From a virus, in IMG/VR virus record IMGVR_UViG_3300023442_000003, positions 1 through 50,988 of that record: a stretch of DNA of 50,988 nucleotides. The stretch is one strand, 5' to 3'. Positions 23,181-31,730 of the stretch are shown here, piece by piece; within the stretch, counting starts at the first letter, position 1, and the number at the start of each line of letters is the position of its first letter. Below the pieces are notes generated by a model. That model did not search any database. It had not been told where the DNA came from and was given only the letters and a program-made list of their open reading frames with translations. The translations under genes and the position numbers were made by a program.

Positions 23181-23832
23181 CTTTTCCCTGAGAACCGACT
23201 ACCTCATGGCGGCGGCGGCGTGCATGAGTACCGATGGCACGCGGTATTACCTGAACGGCGTCCATGTCGAGCCGCACAAGGACGGCGGCGTGTTCATGGT
23301 TGCGACCGACGGGGGTGTCATGGCCATTCTGTATGACAGGTATGGATTGGCGCCGCGCGGGGCCATTTTGTCAATGGACTTCAAGGACAAGGGGCTGAAA
23401 AGTACCGCACGCGAAAGCGGTGTTCGGCGGCTCATGTTCAATGACCCCGGACTGGACGCACTGTTGGCTGGCATCCCGGCAGGGGTCATACACAACTGCC
23501 CGGAATATGAACCGTCAATGGCTGACGGGACCGGCGTTGACGGGTATGTGACCGTGCGGGAGGTAGACGGGACGTTCCCGCCGTTCCGCCGGGTGATCCC
23601 CAAAGGCGATGCGGTGGGGCCGAACGCGCCTTACGGGTGGACCCTGCCATTGCTGGATCGGCTGAACAAGGCTGGGCGGATTCTCGGGCAGCGCCGCAGC
23701 GCCGCGACGTTCTACCAGACGGCACCGGGAGACCCGGCGCTTGTCACGATTACCGGGTGTGAGGATGCGGCGTTCGTTGTCATGCCGTGCCGCGCCGACA
23801 GCGCAGGCAAACCGGAGTGGCTCAATGGGTGA
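23173..23832 (+). CDS. Sliding-clamp-like protein (219 aa)
   Basis: The N-terminal segment (YYLNGVHVEPH, then GGVFMVATDGGVMAILYD) resembles the start of bacterial beta-clamp domains, where a hairpin of this shape is followed by VATDGHRLA. A further pattern of strands follows (ILSMDFKDKGL, TVREVDGTFPPFRRVIPK); the stretch FPPFRRVIP closely recalls the clamp motif YPDYRRVIP. At 219 residues it is shorter than a three-domain bacterial clamp, so it would have to form a ring from more subunits or be a reduced form. It sits ahead of the exonuclease and polymerase genes, which fits a processivity role. Function is inferred. Confidence 0.55.
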   Translation: MTDFSLRTDYLMAAAACMSTDGTRYYLNGVHVEPHKDGGVFMVATDGGVMAILYDRYGLAPRGAILSMDFKDKGLKSTARESGVRRLMFNDPGLDALLAGIPAGVIHNCPEYEPSMADGTGVDGYVTVREVDGTFPPFRRVIPKGDAVGPNAPYGWTLPLLDRLNKAGRILGQRRSAATFYQTAPGDPALVTITGCEDAAFVVMPCRADSAGKPEWLNG

Positions 23833-24568
23833 GATAGCGTTCTATCGGTATGGGCATGTGGCCGACTTCATGGTTGGCCGCGATACCCGGCCCTACATGT
23901 CTTGGGGCCGGGTTGACCGGCTTGGGCGTGGCGAGGGTTTCCGCTTGACAGTGCGTCGGAAGCCTGACCCCGCGCTGGTGTTGCGCTGGACGCCGGACAA
24001 CATACTGACGTTTGAGCCGGGGCAGGTGTTGCATGGGGCACCCAACAGCATAGGGATCAGGAGCTGGGGGCTGGCCATATGGCCAACGCGATGCGCCACC
24101 GCGCCATTCTCTGTCTCTTACGTGCGTGTCGTAGACACCGAGCGAAAGCACTTGCCGGGGTACTGGGTCTACCCCGGCTTGGCGCTCGACATGGCGACCG
24201 GGAAGGCCGTCAATCCCCGGCCTGAACCCCGGTACGAGGAAGTCCCTGAACGGCGGACAGCGTGGCAGGAGAAGGTGCGGCAATGGGCCACTGTCACCCG
24301 CGCCGCCATCGTCGTTGGCGGCGTACAGGAACCGCCAACGGCTTCGTTCACGATACCAGCCGCAAAAGCAGTTGACATACTTTACACATCCATTGTACGC
24401 TGTGAGAATACCGATGCGACATGGGGACTTCTGGTGGCTACGGCGCGGCTCAGATACAAGCCGCTCGACCCGGCAACAGTGCTGGAGCTGCTGGATACCC
24501 ACAAAGTGGCACTGCTCGTCCGGGCCGGTATTTACAGGGAGGTCTACAATGAAACAGCCGGCGCGTAA
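23825..24568 (+). CDS. Hypothetical protein (247 aa)
   Basis: ATG at 23825 overlaps the stop of the clamp-like gene. The protein is basic with many Arg and Pro, contains several short beta-like segments (GFRLTVRRKPDPALVLRW, FSVSYVRVVDTERKH) and a Trp-rich centre. The C-terminus (LLDTHKVALLVRAGIYREVY) is helical. I see no motif that allows a function. It lies within the replication operon between the clamp-like gene and a DUF3310 gene. Confidence 0.55.
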   Translation: MGEIAFYRYGHVADFMVGRDTRPYMSWGRVDRLGRGEGFRLTVRRKPDPALVLRWTPDNILTFEPGQVLHGAPNSIGIRSWGLAIWPTRCATAPFSVSYVRVVDTERKHLPGYWVYPGLALDMATGKAVNPRPEPRYEEVPERRTAWQEKVRQWATVTRAAIVVGGVQEPPTASFTIPAAKAVDILYTSIVRCENTDATWGLLVATARLRYKPLDPATVLELLDTHKVALLVRAGIYREVYNETAGA

Positions 24569-24788
24569 ATCACAGGTCGGCGGGGCGCACTATCTGCACA
24601 TGGCCATACAGCCATGGGAGGCGCTGGAGGCATGGCTTACCCCCGAGGAACTGCGGGGGTATCACAAAGGGGTGGTGGTTGCGTATCTGGCCCGGGAGCG
24701 GGCCAAGGGCGGCGATGTGGACATACAGAAGGCGGCGCACCACCTTGAGGCGCTGCTGGAAATAATCTCGGAAGAAGGGAGTGCCTGA
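24549..24788 (+). CDS. DUF3310 protein (79 aa)
   Basis: The pattern VGGAHYLHMAIQPWEALEAW, then GYHKGVVVAYLARERAKGG and DIQKAAHHLEALLE, is that of DUF3310 (H-Y, IQP, E, then K-x-R and a DxxKAxxxL helix), a small phage family often loosely called nucleotide kinase-like. The biochemical role is not established. ATG at 24549 follows GGGAGG about 10 bases upstream. The stop overlaps the ATG of the exonuclease gene (TGATG). Confidence 0.75.
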   Translation: MKQPARKSQVGGAHYLHMAIQPWEALEAWLTPEELRGYHKGVVVAYLARERAKGGDVDIQKAAHHLEALLEIISEEGSA

Positions 24789-25345
24789 TGGTACAGATAA
24801 TGATTGACTTGGAGACAATGGGGACCGGGCCGGACGCGCCCATTGTTGCCATCGGGGCAGTGGCGTTCTCCCTGCCCGCGCTGCGCGTATGGGCCACCGG
24901 CCCAGCGGATGGGTTCTATGCCAGCGTGGACCTTGGTTCTGCCATGGCAAGCGGGGGCATCCCGACTGCCGGCACTATCAAGTGGTGGTTGCAGCAGGAC
25001 GACGCAGCGCAGGAGGCCCTGTTTCGGGGTGTCGTGCCAGTGCGTAAAGCACTGGAGCACTTTGACGAGTTCATTGGCCGCACGGTTCGAAAGCACGGTG
25101 TGGTTGAGGGTGTTTGGGGGAACGGGGCGGCGTTCGACAACGTGATCCTGCGCCGAACCTATGAGCGTGCCGGGATGGAAGCCCCGTGGAAGTTCTACCA
25201 AGACCGCTGTTACCGAACGGTTCTGGCCATGGCGAGAGAGCGCGACGTTCTGATAGACCCCATGCCGGAGACAGCGACGAAGCATAATGCGTTTGACGAC
25301 GCTCTGTATCAGGCGCGAACGCTGGTTGCCATCCATGCCAGATGA
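24788..25345 (+). CDS. 3'-5' exonuclease, DEDDh family (185 aa)
   Basis: Catalytic residues are visible in order: D7 and E9 in MIDLETMG, D117 in GNGAAFDNVIL, and H166 with D171 in KHNAFDDALYQA. The sequence resembles the DUF5051/Rv2179c-like branch of RNase T-type exonucleases found in many phages. The Rv2179c protein itself acts on RNA, so the phage protein may process RNA or single-stranded DNA ends. It overlaps the polymerase gene by 11 bases; the polymerase has its own exonuclease domain, so this is an additional activity. Confidence 0.85.
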   Translation: MVQIMIDLETMGTGPDAPIVAIGAVAFSLPALRVWATGPADGFYASVDLGSAMASGGIPTAGTIKWWLQQDDAAQEALFRGVVPVRKALEHFDEFIGRTVRKHGVVEGVWGNGAAFDNVILRRTYERAGMEAPWKFYQDRCYRTVLAMARERDVLIDPMPETATKHNAFDDALYQARTLVAIHAR

Positions 25346-27197
25346 CCGGCTGATTACCCTCGACTTCGAGACCTATTGGGACAGCGAGTACTCGCTGTCC
25401 CGGATGACTACGGAAGCGTACATCCGGGATGATCGGTTCGAAGTGATCGGCGTCGGGGTACAGCACGGCAATCAGGCCGCCGAGTGGTATAGCGGCCCGG
25501 ACGTGGCAGACTTCCTGCACCAGACAGACTACCGCGACAAGATGGTGCTATGCCACAACACGCTGTTCGATGGGGCCATATTGTCGTGGTGCTATGACAT
25601 CCGCCCGAAACTGTGGCTGGATACGCTGTCCATGGCGCGTCCCAAGTGGCAGAGTACCAGCCGCTTGTCGCTGGCGGCTTTGGCCGGGCTGTTCAAACTC
25701 GGGGTCAAGGGCGACGAGGTGCTGCGCACGCAGGGCAAACGCCGCGCTGATTTCTCTGCTGCTGACCTGCAACGGCTGGGTACATACTGTCTGGGCGACG
25801 TGGGCTTGACGCACAAGCTGTTCAACGTCCTCGTGCAGGGCTTCCCGGCGCGTGAGTTGCTGGTAATCGACCAGACGCTGCGCATGTTTACCGAGCCTCA
25901 GTTTGTGCTGGACCGGACTGTTCTCGCCCAGCATCTGTTTGACGAGCAAGCCCGCAAGCAACGTCTGCTGGATGCGCTGGGGGGCGACAAGATGCGCGCG
26001 GTCCTATCGTCCAGCGCCAAGCTGGCGGCGCTGTTGAAAGCGCTGGGGGCCACGGTGCCCATGAAAACCAGCCCGGCGACGGGCAAGCCGACTTTCGCTT
26101 TCGCCAAGACCGACACTGCGTTCACTGCCATGCGCGAACACCCCAACCCAGCCGTGCGGGCGGTGGTGGAGGCGCGCTTGGGCACCAAGTCATCCATCGA
26201 AGAAACGCGCACAAAATCGTTTCTGGATATAGCCGCGCGGGGGCCTTTGCCTATCGCCCTACGATATTTTGGCGCGCATACAGGCCGGTTTTCCGGCATG
26301 GAGAAAGTCAATCTGCAGAACCTGCCACGCGGCGGCGCCCTGCGGCGCGCGGTCGCAGCACCGAAAGGGCATGTTGTCGTGTCCTGCGACTCCAGCCAGA
26401 TAGAAGCCCGCATGATTGCATGGATGGCAGGACAGATCGACCTTTTGCGGGCCTTTGCCGGAGGGCGGGACGTATACTGCGAGTTTGCCACGGATGTCTA
26501 TGGGCGCAAGATCACCAAAAAGGACAAGACGGAAAGGCATGTGGGGAAAAGCTCCATACTCGGGCTTGGCTACGGGATGGGTGCCGAGCGGTTCGTGGAC
26601 GAATTGGCAACAGGATTCATCCCGGTCAACATGGAGCTGCACCGTGCCAAGCAGGTTGTTGACCTGTATCGCAACAAGTACCACGCCATCGCCTCACTGT
26701 GGCAGCGCGGGAACCGCACGCTGGCCCATATGGTGACGGGCGGCGCCGGTGAGTTCTGCCCGGCGGTAAGCTACGACACGTTGGGGTTTATCCTGCCCAA
26801 CGGGATGCGGATTGACTACCACCTGCTGCACAAGCGCTGGACAGGCTACGCATACAGCCGCGACCGGCGGGCTTTTCAGCAGGTAGCGCACTCTGATACG
26901 CCACTGGTGGATACGGACGACAAGTTGTGGACCAAGTTGTACGGTGCGAAATGCTGTGAAAACCTGACGCAGGCGTTGGCCCGTATCGTCGTGGCCGATC
27001 AGATGGTGGCCATCGGACGGCACTACCCCGTGGCATTGCAGGTGCACGACGAAGTAATATGCGTGGTGCCAGAGGCCGAGGCCGAGGCGTGCAAGGCGCT
27101 GATGCTGGAAGTCATGTCTACGACACCGGACTGGGCGGAAGGGCTGCCGGTCGCCTGCGAGGCCGGCATCGGGGCAAACTATGGAGAGGCAAAATGA
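25335..27197 (+). CDS. DNA polymerase, family A (620 aa)
   Basis: The N-terminal third is a 3'-5' exonuclease domain with LDFET (D10, E12), a second acidic motif in LCHNTLFDGAIL and a third in YCLGDVGLTHKL. The polymerase part holds motif A (VVVSCDSSQIEARM, D352), motif B (K405 to Y413 in GKSSILGLGYG) and motif C (VHDEV, H571-D572-E573). All key residues are intact, so the enzyme should be active with proofreading. It replicates the phage genome with the primase-helicase coded downstream. ATG at 25335 overlaps the end of the exonuclease gene. Confidence 0.93.
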   Translation: MPDDRLITLDFETYWDSEYSLSRMTTEAYIRDDRFEVIGVGVQHGNQAAEWYSGPDVADFLHQTDYRDKMVLCHNTLFDGAILSWCYDIRPKLWLDTLSMARPKWQSTSRLSLAALAGLFKLGVKGDEVLRTQGKRRADFSAADLQRLGTYCLGDVGLTHKLFNVLVQGFPARELLVIDQTLRMFTEPQFVLDRTVLAQHLFDEQARKQRLLDALGGDKMRAVLSSSAKLAALLKALGATVPMKTSPATGKPTFAFAKTDTAFTAMREHPNPAVRAVVEARLGTKSSIEETRTKSFLDIAARGPLPIALRYFGAHTGRFSGMEKVNLQNLPRGGALRRAVAAPKGHVVVSCDSSQIEARMIAWMAGQIDLLRAFAGGRDVYCEFATDVYGRKITKKDKTERHVGKSSILGLGYGMGAERFVDELATGFIPVNMELHRAKQVVDLYRNKYHAIASLWQRGNRTLAHMVTGGAGEFCPAVSYDTLGFILPNGMRIDYHLLHKRWTGYAYSRDRRAFQQVAHSDTPLVDTDDKLWTKLYGAKCCENLTQALARIVVADQMVAIGRHYPVALQVHDEVICVVPEAEAEACKALMLEVMSTTPDWAEGLPVACEAGIGANYGEAK

Positions 27198-27454
27198 CGG
27201 TAGACTATACGCGCTTGGGTTTTGGGAAATACAAGCTACGGGTACAACACGGGGCATTGGACCAGATCGTTCATGAGCGGGCGGAGGCCCGGGGGTGGGT
27301 ATCTTACCCCGGCGTATGGAACCCCCATGTGCGCACATACTTATTTACCGACCCCGCACGGGTACTGCAGGTAGCCGCAGGGGCTATGCGTGGCGACCCC
27401 TGCATTTTTAGCGCCGCGCGGGAAGAAGTTGCACGGGCTATTGTCTGGTGCTGA
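27194..27454 (+). CDS. Small basic hypothetical protein (86 aa)
   Basis: The ATG overlaps the polymerase TGA (AAATGA junction). The product has aromatic and basic residues throughout (YTRLGFGKYKLRVQHG, VSYPGVWNPHVRTYLF) and a C-terminal helix (DPARVLQVAAGAMRGD). No family is recognised. The tight link with the polymerase suggests a replication accessory role, but nothing in the sequence proves this. Confidence 0.55.
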   Translation: MTVDYTRLGFGKYKLRVQHGALDQIVHERAEARGWVSYPGVWNPHVRTYLFTDPARVLQVAAGAMRGDPCIFSAAREEVARAIVWC

Positions 27455-27462
27455 AAAGGGGC

Positions 27463-28128
27463 ATGATGATGACCAAGCTTACGCATTCCTATTCCGCGCT
27501 GGCGATGTACGAGAATTGCCCGAAGCGGTATTTCCACCAGCGGGTGGAGAAGTCCGTGCGCGACAGCGGCAGCCCCGCGACGGCCTACGGCGAGCGGGTG
27601 CATAAGGCATTGGAGCTGCGGTTGAACGGCGAAGCCCCGGATATGACTGACGAGACCAAGCAGTACGCTGCCCTGTGCGATGCGCTGGAGCGCAAGGCCG
27701 CCGGCGGCGTGCTGACGGTCGAGGAAGAAATGACGCTGAATGCCAAGCTGGAGCCGACGGGCTGGTGGGATGCCGATGCGTGGATGCGCTCAAAGATAGA
27801 CGTGTTGATACGCAAGGGTGATCGGGCATGGGTGCTGGACTGGAAAACCGGGAAGCGCCGTGTGAACCCGGCGCAGCTCGAACTGTTCGCGTTGCAGACG
27901 TTCCTGCACTACCCCGAGATCGACAAGCTCACGGCGACGTTTATATGGCTCAAGGTCGGCAAGTCGGACAGCCGGGATTACGAGCGTCGGTACCTACCGG
28001 GGTTGACCGCCAGCATGTTGTCCAAGGTACAACGCGTTGAACGGTCCTTGGCCGAGGACGAATGGCCTGCGCGCCCAAGTGGCCTGTGCGGGTGGTGCCC
28101 GTGCAAGGATATGTGCGAATTTAGTTGA
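27463..28128 (+). CDS. PD-(D/E)XK nuclease with Cas4/AddB-like cysteine cluster (221 aa)
   Basis: The protein matches the PDDEXK_1/Cas4-like group: an early motif YENCPKRYF with C19, YGERVHKALE, D113 in SKIDVLI, then LDWKTGK with D126 and K128, and a terminal cluster C209, C212, C214, C218 in CGWCPCKDMC. C19 plus the C-terminal cysteines can hold a 4Fe-4S cluster. Such nucleases trim single-stranded ends in recombination-dependent replication. Three ATGs in a row follow AAAAGGGGC; the first (27463) is used here, while a GTG at 27448 is less likely. Confidence 0.85.
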   Translation: MMMTKLTHSYSALAMYENCPKRYFHQRVEKSVRDSGSPATAYGERVHKALELRLNGEAPDMTDETKQYAALCDALERKAAGGVLTVEEEMTLNAKLEPTGWWDADAWMRSKIDVLIRKGDRAWVLDWKTGKRRVNPAQLELFALQTFLHYPEIDKLTATFIWLKVGKSDSRDYERRYLPGLTASMLSKVQRVERSLAEDEWPARPSGLCGWCPCKDMCEFS

Positions 28129-28131
28129 CAA

Positions 28132-28154
28132 ACTATACAGTGGAGTGTACACCC
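28132..28154 (+). promoter_or_regulatory. ACTATACAG motif in the gap before the VRR-NUC gene
   Basis: The short gap between two replication genes has TTGACA at its left edge (28124-28129), then ACTATACAG (28132-28140), GGAG and GTGTACAC. The 9-base motif differs in one position from the ACTATACAC motif repeated in the AT-rich control region, so it may be an internal regulatory site or promoter of the replication operon. Confidence 0.35.
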
Positions 28155-28469
28155 ATGGCAACGACCCCCGAGGGCCGCATCAAACGGAAGCTGGATACGA
28201 TGCTCAAGCAGGAAAAAGTCTGGTACTACAGCCCGCAGGCCGGGCCGTTTGGGCACGCTGGCATACCTGACCGGGTGGCCATCGTTTGTGGCAGGTTCGT
28301 GGGCATTGAGTGCAAGGCCGATGCGAAGAAGCCGCTGCGCCCGCTGCAAGTTGTCACGCGGGATGCCATTTGCGCGGCTGGCGGGGTGTGGTTCCGCGTC
28401 CATGACGACGACACAGTGGCTTCGGTGCGGCAGTTCATCGCGGAGGCGCGCGCCCATGCTCGTCGTTAA
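28155..28469 (+). CDS. VRR-NUC nuclease (104 aa)
   Basis: The stand-alone VRR-NUC domain is clear: GHAGIPDRVAIV with D39, GIECKADAKKPLRPLQ with E52, K54 and Q65, and the final GGVWFRVHDDDTV strand. Such small phage enzymes form dimers and resolve or cut branched DNA. GGAG lies about 9 bases before ATG. The next gene, a helicase, overlaps its 3' end by 14 bases. Confidence 0.9.
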   Translation: MATTPEGRIKRKLDTMLKQEKVWYYSPQAGPFGHAGIPDRVAIVCGRFVGIECKADAKKPLRPLQVVTRDAICAAGGVWFRVHDDDTVASVRQFIAEARAHARR

Positions 28470-30015
28470 GCCTACGCAGACGCTGGTCATGCGCCCTGCG
28501 GTCCCGGAGCAGGTTCTCAGGGTGGTGTCATCTGCCAAGCGCCTGCGGTACCGGGACAAGGGGTTGGTGGCTGTGCCCCACCAGATGCGCGAAGTCTGCG
28601 CTCTGCGCAGCATCGGCCTGCGAGCGCCGTCTCCGATCCGGTATTACTACGATTGGCCGGGCGGGTTTGCCCCTTATGCGCACCAAGAGGCAACAGCGGC
28701 ATTCCTGACGCTGCACCGACGGTGCTTGGTACTCAACGACATTGGCACGGGCAAGAGCTTGAGCGCGCTATGGGCGGCGGACTACCTCATGCGGGAGGGG
28801 CTGGTCAGGAAGGTTCTTATCCTGTCTCCGCTGTCCACGCTGGAGCGCGTGTGGGGGGACAGCGTATTCATGCACTTCTTCCACCGCCGGCATGTTGTGC
28901 TTTACGGCTCGGCGGAGCGGCGCAAGCGCCTGCTGAAAACCAATGCCGATTTCTATATCATCAACCACGACGGGTTCAACATCATCAGCGATGACATTGA
29001 CGAGCAATTCGACTTGGTAATTGTCGATGAGGCAGCGGTATACCGCAACGCTTCCACCAACCGGTACCGTGCCTTCAACAAGTGGCGCCGGAAGCACCCG
29101 GAAACGCGGCTATGGTTGATGACCGGTACGCCGACACCCAACGCGCCGACGGATGCGTGGGCCTTGGCCAAGCTCGTAGACAGCGCCAATGTGCCACGCA
29201 CGTTCAGTGCTTTCCGCGACCACGTCATGTTCAAGCGCGGGCAGTGGGCATGGGAGCCGCGCGCAGACAGCAGCGAAGTTGTCAAGCACGTACTCCAGCC
29301 GTCGATCCGCTTCACGCGGGATGAATGCGGTGATCTGCCCGATACGATCACGCAGACGCGGGTTGCGCCCCTGACAGCAGAGCAGGAGAAGCACTATGGG
29401 ACGATGCTCAAGACGTTCATCGCCGAGACAGCGGGCCAAGGGCGGATAACAGCGGTCAACGAGGCAGTGAAACTGCAAAAGCTGGTGCAGATTGCGTGCG
29501 GTGTGGCCTACACCGATACTGGCGAAGAGTTTGCACTGGACTGCGCGCCGCGTGTCAGTGCCGTGAAAGAAGTTATCGCCGAAGCCGGGGAGAAGATCAT
29601 CATATTCGTGCCGCTGACAGGTACGCTGCACATGCTTGAGCGAGAACTGTCGAAGCACTGGACAACCGCCGTGGTGAATGGCGCTGTGCCACGCACACAG
29701 CGGGATGAAATATTCCGGGCGTTCCAAGACGACACCGACCCTCACGTGCTGATCGCGCACCCGGCGACGATGGCACATGGGCTTACGCTTACATCGGCAT
29801 CCACCATCATCTGGTATGGCCCGATCACCAGCAACGAGCAGTACGTTCAGGCGAACGGGCGGGTCGAGCGTATCGGGAAGCGGCACGTCAGCAACGTGGT
29901 GCATATCGAAGGTACGAAGTTGGAACGTAAAATGTACCACAGGCTGGCCAACAAGCAGAAGCTGCAGGGGCTGCTGCTGGAGCTGGTCCAGAAAGCGACG
30001 GAGGACGGCGCATGA
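28456..30015 (+). CDS. SNF2/SF2-type helicase (519 aa)
   Basis: Helicase motifs in order: motif I DIGTGKS (G97 to S101), motif II DEAA (D191-E192), motif III MTGTPTP, motif V-like MAHGLTLTSAS, and motif VI QANGRVERIG with the arginine finger near residue 470. The spacing corresponds to the compact SNF2-like helicases of phages. It probably remodels replication forks or branched intermediates together with the VRR-NUC gene before it. The start at ATG 28456 has GGAGG about 11 bases upstream. Confidence 0.88.
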   Translation: MLVVKPTQTLVMRPAVPEQVLRVVSSAKRLRYRDKGLVAVPHQMREVCALRSIGLRAPSPIRYYYDWPGGFAPYAHQEATAAFLTLHRRCLVLNDIGTGKSLSALWAADYLMREGLVRKVLILSPLSTLERVWGDSVFMHFFHRRHVVLYGSAERRKRLLKTNADFYIINHDGFNIISDDIDEQFDLVIVDEAAVYRNASTNRYRAFNKWRRKHPETRLWLMTGTPTPNAPTDAWALAKLVDSANVPRTFSAFRDHVMFKRGQWAWEPRADSSEVVKHVLQPSIRFTRDECGDLPDTITQTRVAPLTAEQEKHYGTMLKTFIAETAGQGRITAVNEAVKLQKLVQIACGVAYTDTGEEFALDCAPRVSAVKEVIAEAGEKIIIFVPLTGTLHMLERELSKHWTTAVVNGAVPRTQRDEIFRAFQDDTDPHVLIAHPATMAHGLTLTSASTIIWYGPITSNEQYVQANGRVERIGKRHVSNVVHIEGTKLERKMYHRLANKQKLQGLLLELVQKATEDGA

Positions 30016-30407
30016 CCATGAAAGTGGACGATATTATCCGCAGCTACGTTGCCTTGCGGCAGCGTAAAGCCGATCTGGAGGCAAAGGTGAAGGAGGAAGT
30101 GGCCGACATCAGGGTGATGCTCGGCAAGCTGGAGGGCTGGATACAGGCCCGTGCCGAACAAGAGGGTGTGACCTCGTTCAAGACTCCGCACGGCACGGCG
30201 TTCCTCACCACTACGGACTACGCGCAGGTGGCCGACTGGGATGCTACACTGGCCTTCATCAAGGATACTGAAAATTTCCATATGCTGGACAAGCGCGTGA
30301 GCAAGGTTGCAGTGCGTGAGTATATGGAAGAGACTGGCGAAGTCCCGCCGGGCGTGACGTATGGCACGCGCTTGGGCGTCAACGTCCGCAAACCGACGAA
30401 AATCTGA
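30012..30407 (+). CDS. Hypothetical replication-operon protein (131 aa)
   Basis: The ATG overlaps the helicase stop (ATGA). The N-terminal half is a long charged helix (IIRSYVALRQRKADLEAKVK) with a coiled-coil pattern; the C-terminal half has TPHGTAFLTTTDYAQVADWD and a small mixed region ending in basic residues. Proteins of this type lie next to the phage single-strand-binding protein in several podoviruses, which hints at a recombination or SSB-partner role; that is inference. Confidence 0.6.
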   Translation: MTMKVDDIIRSYVALRQRKADLEAKVKEEVADIRVMLGKLEGWIQARAEQEGVTSFKTPHGTAFLTTTDYAQVADWDATLAFIKDTENFHMLDKRVSKVAVREYMEETGEVPPGVTYGTRLGVNVRKPTKI

Positions 30408-30425
30408 TTGCACAGGAGCAACAAC

Positions 30426-31421
30426 ATGAACGACATGGTTCCCACTCTTACCGAGGTTCCCGAACACCTCGCCAAATACATTGGGCAGACATCCGCGTTG
30501 TCCGAGAGCATCGCTGCCGGGTTGTCCTCGGGCACGAGCCACCCGAGGATTTCCCTCAAGGGGAGTCGGTTCCGCATTGTCGAGGACGGCGCGGAGACGG
30601 TTATCGACGCCACTTATCTGGAGGTCATCATCGTCGGCGCCAACCCCCGGCTGTCCAAGATGTATTACGACAAGCCATGGGATCCTGACGCTGAAGCAGA
30701 GGCGCCCACCTGTTCGTCCCTTGACGGTGTATCCCCGGATACCGGCGTGGAAGACCCGCAGAGCGACTTGTGCGCAACCTGCCCGCACAACGCTTGGGGG
30801 TCGAAGACGACCCCCGCCGGCACGAAGATCAAGGCTTGCCCGGACCAGAAGCGGCTGGCTGTCGTCGCAGCCAATAACCCCAGCGGGCCGGTGTACCTGT
30901 TGGTGGTGACGCCTGCGGCGCTCAAAGGGCTGAACGCCTACCAGAAGACGCTGGACATGCGGAAAATCCCGGCGGAGATCGTGCGCACGCGCATCTCGTT
31001 CGACACCAGTGCATCCTACCCGCTGCTTACGTTCGCGGTGGCCGGGTTTATCGACGAAGATACGCAGGAAGAGGTCGAGAAGCACTTCGGGTCGGACGAG
31101 GTTCTGGAGATCACCGGCGAGGCCGTGCCAGCGAAGGCTGAGCCGGAGCCGGAGCCGAAGCCAAAGCCGCGCAAAGCGGCTGTGCGGGCCAAGCCGGAGC
31201 CGGAGCCCGAGCCGGAATCCGAGCCTGAGCCGGAGCCCGAGCCTGAGCCGAGTGCAGCGGCACAGGCTTTCGGCGCTGCGCCCGCCAAGGAGAAACCCAA
31301 AGCGGCGAAGCCCAAAGCCACGCGGGCACGGGCAAAGCCCAAGGCTGACCCGGTGGAAGTGGACGACATGGACGACCTCGTGGCAGAGATCGAGGCGCTC
31401 GTGGGTGGCGACGATGGCTGA
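30426..31421 (+). CDS. Putative single-stranded DNA-binding protein with Cys motif and acidic tail (331 aa)
   Basis: ATG at 30426 follows AGGAGCAACAAC. The first 230 residues contain strands (ISLKGSRFRIVEDGAETVID, LEVIIVGANPRLSKMYYDK), a cysteine set in CSSLDGV, DLCATCPHNAW and KACPDQ that may bind zinc, and an OB-like second half. From about residue 235 there is an EP/KP-rich linker and then an acidic end (VEVDDMDDLVAEIEALVGGD). SSBs use such acidic tails to bind polymerase and helicase. Position just before the primase-helicase supports this reading. Confidence 0.65.
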   Translation: MNDMVPTLTEVPEHLAKYIGQTSALSESIAAGLSSGTSHPRISLKGSRFRIVEDGAETVIDATYLEVIIVGANPRLSKMYYDKPWDPDAEAEAPTCSSLDGVSPDTGVEDPQSDLCATCPHNAWGSKTTPAGTKIKACPDQKRLAVVAANNPSGPVYLLVVTPAALKGLNAYQKTLDMRKIPAEIVRTRISFDTSASYPLLTFAVAGFIDEDTQEEVEKHFGSDEVLEITGEAVPAKAEPEPEPKPKPRKAAVRAKPEPEPEPESEPEPEPEPEPSAAAQAFGAAPAKEKPKAAKPKATRARAKPKADPVEVDDMDDLVAEIEALVGGDDG

Positions 31422-31701
31422 CCTGCGCGAGATCGACTTCGAGCGGCTGGAGCTTGTACGGGAAGCCGCTCGGCTTACCATCCGGGACTTCGCCGACTTC
31501 CTCGGCGTTACGCGCGCGGCGTACTACAAGTGGTTGAACGGCGGCCCCATCAGGGCCGCCAACACTGCGAAAATCCAAGAAGCCCTGCGTGACCTGCTCC
31601 CCCTCATCAAAGAGGGGGCGTGGCCCCCGAAGCGCGTGCGTGGGGTGAGCGGCGGTGACCTGTATCGGCAACTGCTTGAGCTGCTGGAGTCACGGGTGTA
31701 G
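31414..31701 (+). CDS. HTH transcription regulator-like protein (95 aa)
   Basis: A helix-turn-helix of the XRE/Cro kind is visible (LTIRDFADFLGVTRAAYYKW, then LNGG), with a basic C-terminal part (PPKRVRGVSGG). The ATG lies inside the 3' end of the SSB-like gene. It is the only clear DNA-binding regulator in the window, so it is the best candidate to bind the repeated TATACAC sites; that link is inference. An alternative is a role as a primase or origin accessory factor. Confidence 0.7.
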   Translation: MADLREIDFERLELVREAARLTIRDFADFLGVTRAAYYKWLNGGPIRAANTAKIQEALRDLLPLIKEGAWPPKRVRGVSGGDLYRQLLELLESRV

Positions 31702-31730
31702 CTTCCACAACGCAACGGAGGCTGCATTCC

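Noticed and set aside
24372-24405. Sigma70-like promoter (TTGACATAC...) inside the 247-residue gene
   Set aside because: The -35-like box is good, but no matching -10 box lies at 16-18 bases, and it falls within a coupled operon.
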